From NCBI GenBank assembly GCA_032716605.1, contig CM064509.1, positions 46,271,120 through 46,335,119 on the forward strand: DNA of 64,000 nucleotides, in the 5' to 3' direction. Origin of the DNA: Paralithodes platypus (taxonomy: Eukaryota; Arthropoda; Malacostraca; Decapoda; Lithodidae). Every line of letters starts with the position of its first letter. Positions within the stretch are counted from its first letter, which is position 1. Below, one piece after another: positions 56,092 to 64,000 of the stretch. The translations under genes were made by a program, and so were the position numbers. The notes beneath the pieces were generated by a model. The model ran no database searches and had not been told where the DNA came from. It worked only from the letters and a program-made list of their open reading frames with translations.

Positions 56092-56493
56092 AATGTATTA
56101 CAACTACTGTACAGTACATGGTCATTGCAGTGTAGTAAAAGGAATGTATTACAACTACTGTACAGTACATGGTCATTGCAGTGTAGTAAAAGGAATGTAT
56201 TACAACTACTGTACAGTACATGGTCATTGCAGTGTAGTAAAAGGAATGTATTACAACTACTGTACAGTACATGGTCATTGCAGTGTAGTAAAAGGAATGT
56301 ATTACAACTACTGTACAGTACATGGTCATTGCAGAAAAGGAATGTATTACAACTACTGTACAGTACATGGTCATTGCAGTGTAGTAAAAGGAATGTATTA
56401 CAACTACTGTACAGTACATGGTCATTGCAGTGTAGTAAAAGGAATGTATTACAACTACTGTACAGTACATGGTCATTGCAGTGTAGTAAAAGG
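56092..56493. repeat. 51-bp minisatellite, 8 copies, multiple open frames
   Basis: Eight head-to-tail copies of a 51-bp unit starting AATGTATTACAACTACTGTA, with starts at 56,092, 56,143, 56,194, 56,245, 56,296, 56,341, 56,392 and 56,443. The fifth copy is 45 bp, lacking TGTAGT. The other copies look identical. Because 51 and 45 are multiples of three, two frames on each strand stay open through the array. Each unit contains the palindrome ACTGTACAGT. Confidence 0.95.
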
Positions 56494-57126
56494 AGATTAA
56501 TTGAAATAATTGTCATTCCCACCAACTGATGTAATACAATTTTCAGAAATCACCCATATCCAATATTTTTTAACCGAGACATACAATATTTCCGTGAATT
56601 TCATGTAACATAGGAATGATCAGCCCCCAATGAATCAATGAATCAAGAAATACTGTATGCTTCATAAACGATTGAATAAACTTCTGCTGCGTTCGGATAC
56701 CCGACCCAGACTTGGGCATCAGCATTATACCCCGTGACTAGAGTTACAAATGTTACATATTGTTTTACGCAATTCTGTTTCTAAAAAATAATATTTTTGT
56801 GCTAACTACATAATATCATCACCATATTCTAAGATAATTTGATTTCGTAATTACTAATGTGTGAATAGGTAAACCCAGGACCCCCACACAAAAAAACCGG
56901 CCAACCGGCCAGCAAAAAGAAAACGGGAGTGGGGTACTGAGTGACGTGACGCTCGCCTTCACCCAGGGCTTGCTCACCACTCCCACTCCTTTCGCTATGT
57001 TTATAGCTCCTTTTCGTTAGTTGTTGAGCAAAATGATATTATTTTCTTTGACAAAATAAATGCAACTAGTAATATTGTGTGTAACTTTGTGACTTAAATA
57101 TCTATGATTATACTATGTTGTAACAA
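56494..57126. other. Unassigned stretch
   Basis: Contains ACCGGCCAACCGGCC (about 56,898), a small palindrome-rich GC patch in AT-rich DNA. No gene or promoter can be supported. Confidence 0.4.
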
Positions 57127-57130
57127 TTAA

Positions 57131-57336
57131 CCCTTTCAAGCTCCAATACGCGTTTCTGTTCTGTTTTCTGGCTATTATTAGATTATTTTATTCTGATTAG
57201 TAACGGTATATGGAAGTCAAAGGGTTGATTGAGATAGTATTTACCCTTTTAATACCCACAGATCCTTCCTAAGCTGCATAAAATCGTCTAATGATAGCCA
57301 AAATATACTGCTAAAACGTGTCAGAGCTTCAAGGGG
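57131..57336. mobile_element. TTAA foldback MITE (206 bp)
   Basis: Flanked by TTAA at 57,127-57,130 and 57,337-57,340. The left end CCCTTTCAAGCTCCAATACG pairs with the complement of the right end. The pairing continues inward with CTGGCTATTATTAGAT against the complement of CGTCTAATGATAGCCA, so most of the element folds back on itself. Typical piggyBac-type MITE. Confidence 0.85.
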
Positions 57337-57340
57337 TTAA

Positions 57341-57719
57341 GAAGGGGAAATATCAATATTTTGGAATATAATATAGCTTACTTGGGTACATAACAATCAA
57401 AATTACTACACGTTGTTGAGTAATCCCATGATGGTAGCCTACATACAATAAACTAATATGATAAATCCAAAATTAATTACAATTTAACCCTAGATGTGGT
57501 TGTGTTGTCATTATTAGCATCTTGTCCCTTATGGTAGAATTCCTTAAAGAGGCAAGCACGACCACTTAGTGATGCACTGCATGTTTAGGGCTAGTAATGA
57601 TATATTGTTTGCCTAATCTAGAATACCGGTATTTGTTGTTCTCTCTCTCTTTTGTTGAAAGATTGGGATAATGTTTAATTCAATAAAAATATAAACATGT
57701 ATTATTAAACACAAACATT
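57341..57719. other. Unassigned stretch
   Basis: AT-rich, no recognisable features. Confidence 0.4.
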
Positions 57720-58018
57720 ATTTAAGAACATAAGATCGCGGGAAACTGCATAAGGCCACACGAGGCAGCTCCCATTCACACCCAGCCCATATCATCCATA
57801 TGCGAATCCAGCTGCAGCTTAAAGCTTTGAACTGTTCCTGAGCTAATCACTGCTCTGGGCAGTCCATTCCACATGTTAACAACTCTATTCTCAAACCAGT
57901 GCTTTCCTATGCTTTCCTAAATCTAAACTTATCTAACTTGAAACCATTTGAGCGGGTTATGTCGCCGTTCTTTAGCTTTAATACCTCATCTAACATAACA
58001 TTAATAAATTTCTAGCAC
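57720..58018 (-). mobile_element. LINE 3'-end fragment (CR1-like)
   Basis: The complement encodes, with stops, a degenerate reverse transcriptase tail of the FENRVVN-W-N-GLP type (about 57,880) and a CGCGGGAAACTGCATAAGGC-containing end shared with many animal LINE tails. Strongly decayed, with a small duplication GCTTTCCTATGCTTTCCTA at about 57,902. Confidence 0.5.
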
Positions 58019-58079
58019 CAGGCAAAAAAGGCCATATGGCACTAAAGCAGGAAATGGATAGAGTTAGAAGGAAAGGAAG

Positions 58080-59297
58080 TTAAATATCGTTAAGGAGTCT
58101 GAGAGAGGAAAGGAAAGCCATTACGTGGTCAACGGAAAAGAAAGGGGACTCTGAGAGGAGATCGGCAAGACAAGGACGACGACCAAGGGAAAATAGAAAG
58201 GGAAAAGAACGGCGACGGGCCGAAGAAAAGAGAGGACAGTCAAGGAAAATGTGAGAAATAGAAACCTGAACACCACACCGGGAGCAAAGAGGTGGAGGCG
58301 AGCGGGACATGAGGAAGGAGTGGGTAAGTCTGGTATGGCCTAGCCGAAGCCGGGCCAACGCAGTCTCCCAACGGCGAACACGGTGAGAGGGGTCAGCCCA
58401 GGCAGAAACGGAGGCCTTAACAGTGCGGAGCTTATTAGAGGAAAGAGAAGACCACATTGTTTGCCAGCGATACAGGAGGAAGGCAGAGATAGCTGGATAA
58501 TAGTCAGAGGCGGGAATAGAGAGAGAAGTTGATCGGACCGCCGCAGCGTCGCGAGCGAGAACATCAACCTGCTCATTTTCACGGGCACCAACATGGCTAG
58601 GCACCCAACAAAATTGGACAACCTTTTTCCGAGCAGAGAGACTGACAAGCCAATCGTGGATGGCAAGAACCAACGGATGGACAGCAGGGAAAGACTGCAA
58701 GAGAAGAAGGGCACTGAAAGAGTCAGAAAAAAAAGTAAAGGAGGAAGAAGGAAAGAAGCACATGAGACGGACGGCAAAGAAGATAGCGTAAAGTTCGGCA
58801 ATCAGAATAGCAGCTGGAGAAGGGAGAGAATACTGATAAGAACGAGAAGGTAAAAGGATGGCAAACCCGACGCCAGAAGACGAACGGGAGCCATCAGTGT
58901 AAACCGGGGTAGAAGAAGAATGCTGTGTAAGGTGTACAAGGAAACGAGAACAAAGAACTGAGGGCGGGATAGAGGACTTAGAACAAGGAAAAATAGAGGG
59001 ACACAAGGAAATACGAGGAAGGAGCCAAGGAGGACACTTACTGAGCCGGAGCGGAAGAACATGGAAGGGGGAAAACGAAGAATGAGAAAGTAAGGAATCC
59101 ATACACGAAAGGAAAGGGGGCCGAAGGGGAGAATGAGACGGAACAGGAACAGTAGGAAGAAGAGAGGTCTGCAAGGAAGGAAACTGAAGCGACCGGGCGT
59201 AGTACCGGAGAGAGAGAAGGGCCCGACGTCGGTACAAAGAAGGGATGCCGGATTCAGCATAGAGGCTTTCAACAGGGGAAGAGCGAAAAGCACCCAA
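58080..59297 (-). pseudogene. I-clade LINE: RNase H and C-terminal zinc finger
   Basis: Open stretch of 405 codons. RNase H motifs: VYTDGSRSSSGVGFAIL (first Asp), AELYAIFFAV (Glu), FFSDSFSALLLL (second Asp) and WVPSHVGARENEQVDVLARD (His and last Asp), so the catalytic set is complete. Near the C-terminus is CSRCGVQVSISHIFLDCPLF, a Cys-x2-Cys-x7-His-x4-Cys finger. It removes RNA from the cDNA hybrid during target-primed reverse transcription. Confidence 0.88.
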
Positions 59298-60661
59298 GGC
59301 AAGACGTAAACCGAAATGGTGAACAGAGTGTCAAGTTTATGGAGGACTGCGTCGGAGGCTGATGAGTAAACCTGACAACCATAATCGAGTTTAGAAAGAA
59401 CAAGGGCAACGTGAAGGCGAAGAAGGAGAGCACGGTCCGCACCCCAAGTGAGGTGGGACAGGGTCTGGAGGAGACGAAGACAGTGCAAAGCAGCAACCTT
59501 AACAGAGGAAACATGAGCTGCCCAGTTAAGACGGGAATCAAAAACAAGACCCAAGAAGGTAGTCGAAGAGCGATAAGGTAAAACGGAACCATACAGTTCA
59601 AAGGAAGGACGCGGGATAACGTGGCGACGAGTGAAAGACATAGCACAAGATTTAGTCGTAGAAAAACGAAGCCCGTGAGCAGTGGCCCATGACGAGGCAG
59701 CCACAATCGCTGATTGGATAAGGGAGCGTAACGCAACAATATCCGAACCAGCCGCATAGATCGCAAAGTCGTCGACATATAAGGAGGACCTGACCGTAGC
59801 CGGAAGGGAAGAGATAATGCCATTAATGGCTATGAGAAAGAGGATAGTACTTAAAACGGAACCCTGAGGTACACCTTCTATCTGAGGGAATTACCGAGAA
59901 AACAAGGAATTCACCCGGACACGAAAATAACGAGAAGAAAGGAAATTACGGATAAAGACGCCCATATTACCACGGACATGAAAAGAACGGAGTTGGCATA
60001 AAAGATGATGTTTCCACGCGGAGTCGTACGCCTTCTCGAGATCGAAGAAAACAGCAAGAACTGACTCATGGCGAGCAAAAGCAGACCGAACGTAGGTCTC
60101 CAAACTAAGTAAAGGGTCGATAGCGGACCGAGCACGCCGAAAACCAAACTGGGTCGAAGACAAAAGCTGACGTGACTCGAGCAGCCACATCAGGCGGACA
60201 TTAACCATCCGTTCAAACAGCTTGCATAAACAACTAGTCAAGACAATAGGGCGATAGTCTTGGGGCGAGAAACCCGACTTTCCAGGCTTAAGAAAAGGAA
60301 TAGTAAGAGCAGAACTCCATGCAGGAGGGAAAACACCAGACGACCAAACCTTATTAAAAATAGCCAATAAAAATACCAAAGCCTCAGTGGAAAGATGCTT
60401 AAGCATTAAATTATGGACGCCATCAAAACCCTCAGAAGTAGCCTTACAGGCACGAAGAGCGGAGAGCAACTCACGGGAAGAAAACGGGGCGTTGTACGAC
60501 TCTGCCGAAAACAGAGTGAAAACAACTGGAGAAGTCTCTGCGACGGCTTTAAGTGAATGAAATTCCGGGGGGGAGATGAGAGCCACTACTGACCGAGCTA
60601 AAGTAAAGACCCAAATGATCGGCGACTGCCTCCGAGTCAGCAACAGGCTCCCCATCAACAT
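59269..60661 (-). pseudogene. I-clade LINE: reverse transcriptase
   Basis: The open part 60,661-59,891 has PFLKPGKSGFSPQDYRPIVL, STQFGFRRARSAIDPLLSLE and AVFFDLEKAYDSAWKHHLL (first catalytic Asp). After a stop near 59,890 it continues in other frames with the Pro-Gln-Gly-Ser-Val-Leu-Ser-type region (about 59,870) and Tyr-Ala-Ala-Gly... DDFAI-type catalytic segment (about 59,770) in degraded form. At least two frame shifts. Confidence 0.8.
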
Positions 60662-61015
60662 GAAGCACAGGAGAATGAGGAGGTAAACGCTTGCCCGAAA
60701 TCTTGCGAATGCGCTTCAAGACGGACTGAACAGGAGTAAAGGACGTAATGGAGGAAACATAGGACACCCAACTCTGACGTTTAGCAGACCTGACTGTGCG
60801 ACGGAGGAAGGCAGACGCCTGACGAAAAAGTATAAAAGAACGATCATGAGCGGGAGTAAAACGTTTACGACGAAAGCTCTTCCAAGAAGCCCGTTTGACG
60901 CGGAGAGCCTTGGAGCAGTTCGGGGACCACCAAGGAACACATTTAGACATAAAAGGACGGGAAGTCCGAGGAATAGAGACTAAGGCAGCACTCAAAACTG
61001 TGACTAGAAAAAAGG

Positions 61016-61765
61016 CTAGTAAATCATGTACAGATGAAAAATCAGACGGAGGCAAGGAAGGGATAGATAGTGAAGCAAAAGTAGACCAGTCCGCACGCTG
61101 GAAGCACCAACGAGGAGGACCAGGTCAGGAGAATAAGAGGTAGGAGAGAGCAGAACAGGGAAATGGTCGCTATAGAGAGAATCCTCCAAAACAGACCAAT
61201 GAAAAAGAAGAGTCAGGGAAGGGGAACACAAAGAAAGATCAAGACAAGAAAAAGAACGTATTCTAGCATCAAAATGAGTCAGGGAACCAGTATTAAGGAG
61301 AAAGAGGTTATTACTAGTAATGAAAGACTCTAATGCACGACCACGTGAGGTAATGACAGAATCACCCCACAGGGTGTGCCTACAATTATAATCACCAAGC
61401 AATAAAAACGGAGGAGGCAGCCGAGCTAAAAACATGGTAAAAGAGCCAAAATCGACGGGAACAGAAGGAGAGAAATAAAGAGAAACAACCGTAATCCATC
61501 GACCAAGAAAAACCCTAACAAAGGTGCAAGGGAGGGAAGTAGGGCAGGAAAACTCTTCATAAGGAACAGAGCGGTGAAGGAGAATACAAGTGTCGGAAAG
61601 AGAATGAGGAGAACTGATAAAACGGTAGCCGGGAACAGGAATCGGAGGAGAAAGAAGACGAGTTTCCTGGAGACAGACAACCTTAGGGGAATGGGAAGAG
61701 AGTAAAAAACGCAAATCGTCTCTCTGAAGAGAAAAACTGCGAAGGTTCCATTGCAAAATGGACAT
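61016..61765 (-). pseudogene. I-clade LINE: apurinic-type endonuclease
   Basis: From MSILQWNLRSFSLQRDDLRF (ATG at about 61,765) the frame gives VCLQETRL, FLLLGDYNCRHTLWG, SCLDLSLCSP and SDHFPVLLS: the Asn, Glu, Asp-x-Asn, Asp and Asp-His residues of the exonuclease/endonuclease/phosphatase fold. It nicks the target to prime reverse transcription. It breaks after about 61,100 and is followed by the linker to the reverse transcriptase (61,055-60,549). Confidence 0.87.
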
Positions 61766-62270
61766 ACTAAAAACACTAAAAAGAAAGTACGAGAAAATAA
61801 GCTGTAAAAGAGAGAATAACAAACGATATATACAAACACATATCAGAGAGGCGGAACAAAAACACGGCGAACTAAAGAGGAACAAGGGAGGAAAAAGAAA
61901 AACACAAAAAACAAAAAGAGAAGAAAGGAACGGAAAAATCGAAGAAAACAAAGAAAGGCCAAAAAAGAGAAAACATCAACAAAAGTAACACACAAGTAGA
62001 AAGAAAACAGATACACTATAGACAACACAGACACACAAAATACAGCAAACAGCGGGAAAGACGTATACATACAAGAGGAAAGAAAGAGGGACAAAGAATA
62101 AGAAAAATAAGAACACACAGACTTATGGACAACTAAGAAAAGACTGATGAGGTTAACGGTGAGTAATAATGGAAGGAACGGGGGACGAGGAAGAACAAGG
62201 AGGGAAAGAAGATTGATAACCAGGTGGCGTAGGGAGGCTTAATAGGGAAGGAGAAGAAGAGATAGGAGGG

Positions 62271-63046
62271 CTAGAGGGAGAGGGAGGGAGGGGGAAGGAC
62301 GGGAGGATGAGGGTCGGGAGGATGAGGGTCGGGAGGATGAGGAACGGGAAGGAGAGGCCCAGGAGGGGGAAGGCCAGAGGAGGGAGGGAGAGTGGTAGGG
62401 GAAGGCGGGAGAGGGGTAGGGGGGAGCGTAGAAGGGATGGGATGAACGTCGGCAGAAACGGAAATAGGCGGTGGATGAGAAGAAAGAATATACTCCTCAA
62501 TCTTGGGCAAAGATTCAAAGGATAAGTCTAAGGAATCGGGGGGTTGGGCAAAGGACGAAGAAAGAGGAGAAGGGGGGGGGGGGGAAGGAGGGAGCTTTTT
62601 CTTCTTCCCACTGGGACTCGGGCTCCGCACACTGTGGAGGCGGTCCCTGCGTTTAGAAGAGGAGGCGGAAGAGGAAGAAAGGGAGGAACGGGGCAAATGT
62701 TTCGAAACTGGTTTGGTAGAGGAGGCAGGAAGCCGGGAGGGAATCTTGGAACTACGAGACGAGGATGGAGGAAGAGAACGAGGAGGCAGCGTCGGACGAG
62801 AACGCTGGCGGATGGGGCGTTGAGACAAACCGGAAGAAGTGGAGCGAGGAAGAGTAGGGGAAGGAGGGGGGGCGGAAGTAGGAGTAGAAGAGGTAAGAAC
62901 AGAAAAAGAGTTAGATAAAGGGAGAGAACACGATGAGACAGCCAAGGGGATGGGGGAGACAGAAGAAACTGAAGGAGGAGAGGAAGAAGGATGAGAAGAA
63001 GGGACAGACGACGGAACCGGAGAAGTAGAGGGAGAGGAGGACGAGG
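62271..63046 (-). pseudogene. I-clade LINE: ORF1 C-terminal remnant
   Basis: A long Ser/Pro-rich open stretch with a basic patch (SSKRRDRLHSVRSPSPSGKK) and Pro repeats at the end (three copies of a His-Pro-Pro-Asp-Pro unit, from DNA repeats at 62,300-62,345). It precedes the endonuclease frame as ORF1 would. No zinc knuckle remains; the N-terminal part has been lost at the junction with the CR1-like tail. Confidence 0.55.
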
Positions 63047-64000
63047 AGTACAAAGGAGTACAAAGGAAATCAAGCAACAACAGATCTAGTGACCCTTCTA
63101 GGTTGCTTGTCCTCCAAAACACTGAGGATCAAGTGTCCAAACAGTGGTTTAGAGTGGGTAAGGGAACATTGGAAAGGGAATTACTGCCCTGGAACTAATG
63201 TCTGTGGCAGGATTAGGAAGTTAGTAGGGGACAGATGGGTTAGTAACTGAGGGGGGGATAAAATAAAGTTATTCATTTACAAACGCAGTCAGTCGCGGGT
63301 TTGATGCGAGATATTTGTCTAGGCGGAGTTTATATGAATCAACGGTGATGCAGTCTATAACGTTTCGGGGAAGCCCATTCCACAAGTTGACAACTCGATT
63401 GAAGAAGAAGAAGAAATTCTTAGATTCGTGTGAGTTAAAAGATTTACCAATAATTTGCAACCGTTTCCCCGCGTGTAATTAGATTGGTCGATAGTGAAGT
63501 ACTTACTACAGTTCATATTGTCGATGCCTTTGATGATTTTGAACACTTGAATTAAGTCACCTCTTAATCTGCGCTGGGTTAAAGGAAATAGATTAATTCT
63601 CTAAGACGCCCTACGTTGGGTTTGTTCTTTAGGCTAGGTATCTTTTTGGTAACTCTACGTTGAACTCGTTCTAGCTTGTTTATATCTTTTTGGTAATAAG
63701 GGCACCAGGATTGAACGCAGTATTCCAGAAGAGGGCGGACTAATGAATTGTAAAGGGTTAGGATAACTTCTTTGGATTTATGCTCAAATGACCTGCCTAT
63801 AAAGCCAATTATTTTGTTTGCCTTCTTAACAACTTCTGAACATTGTTGACTCGGTTTTAGGTTACTCGATATTGTTACTCCCAGATCGGTTTCTCTGTTT
63901 ACATTCTTAAGCTGAGTGCCATTCCCTCGAATAGTTTGCTTTCTCATTTAGGTATCCGATATGTAGTACTTTACATTTATCCGCATTGAAACTCATTTGC
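63046..64000 (-). mobile_element. CR1-like LINE 3' end, copy 2
   Basis: The minus strand runs from the window edge through the reverse transcriptase C-terminus (63,947-63,579: DLGVTISSNLKPSQQCSEVV, LYNSLVRPLLEYCVQSWCPY, LERVQRRVTKKIP). After a frame break come RVVNLWNGLPRNV and LRLDKYLASNPRLTAFVNE ending at 63,269, then a 3' UTR to about 63,046 that ends in a GTACTCCTTT repeat. The same 3' end is present at 52,641-53,150. The catalytic part lies outside the window. Confidence 0.85.

Larger units (their letters stand above)
58050..63046 (-). mobile_element. I-clade LINE with RNase H domain
   Basis: Minus-strand non-LTR retrotransposon with ORF1 remnant (63,046-62,271), endonuclease (61,765-61,100), reverse transcriptase (60,661-59,269) and a C-terminal RNase H plus zinc finger (59,297-58,080). 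The terminal RNase H is diagnostic of the I group. The coding strand is extremely pyrimidine-rich (Ser/Leu/Phe/Pro-rich proteins), giving strong purine bias on the plus strand for 5 kb. 5'-truncated at the CR1-like LINE tail at 63,046. Several frame shifts. Confidence 0.85.

Noticed and set aside
56042..56529. Repeat-protein genes on both strands
   Set aside because: All frames are simple translation of a 51-bp minisatellite; no surrounding gene structure.
62307..62918. Arg/Gly-rich plus-strand proteins
   Set aside because: Antisense of the purine-biased I-clade LINE ORF1; the minus strand carries the true coding sequence.

Overview
This window looks like repeat-dense nuclear DNA from an invertebrate animal, most likely an arthropod and perhaps a decapod crustacean. 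The evidence is the mix of element types (BEL/Pao, DIRS-like, Jockey-, I-, CR1- and RTE-type LINEs, piggyBac, hAT and an Academ-like element), long (GA)n, (GAT)n and minisatellite tracts, and decayed coding frames with no operon structure. I found no convincing host gene, no functional tRNA or rRNA gene and no CRISPR array. Nearly every long open frame is a transposable-element protein or its antisense shadow. The species assignment is inference only.

Layout. (1) About 1-16,140: a minus-strand BEL/Pao retrotransposon (Pao-1) with gag beginning at 15,571 and the RNase H/integrase junction near position 1. Later insertions cut it into pieces: a full-length Jockey-like LINE (5,399-11,853) with 13-bp target duplications, itself carrying a hAT element (10,184-11,414, perfect 8-bp duplication) and a TTAA MITE; several further TTAA MITEs; and a composite insertion at about 393-3,976. 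(2) 17,090-22,210: an old TTAA-flanked element carrying a smaller MITE and a nearly intact piggyBac (17,770-21,464). (3) 22,600-25,300: CR1-like and RTE-like LINE remnants. (4) 25,313-40,029: a second minus-strand BEL/Pao element (Pao-2) with about 495-bp LTRs, split by an Academ-like DNA transposon of roughly 6.1 kb with terminal inverted repeats of about 370 bp. (5) 40,636-48,736: a minus-strand DIRS-like tyrosine-recombinase retrotransposon bounded by 67-bp inverted repeats. (6) 49,000-50,280: an exon for a MADF/Myb-like protein followed by a TCGC/GCGA-rich tract. (7) 50,280-58,020: a MITE, microsatellites, a GAT/ATC mirror array, minisatellites and LINE tails. (8) 58,050-64,000: an I-clade LINE (minus strand) and a CR1-like LINE 3' end.

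How it fits together. At least a dozen elements are flanked by TTAA, the piggyBac target. Several cut retrotransposon reading frames exactly at TTAA, so the host frame resumes on the other side. The piggyBac copy is a plausible relative of the source that mobilised them, but its transposase now has two frameshifts. The nesting gives a relative chronology: Pao-1 before the Jockey-like LINE before the hAT and the MITE; Pao-2 before the Academ-like element; the 17,090-22,210 element before piggyBac.

Start positions of transposon genes are given as ATG only where stated. Elsewhere the coordinates mark the extent of recognisable coding sequence.
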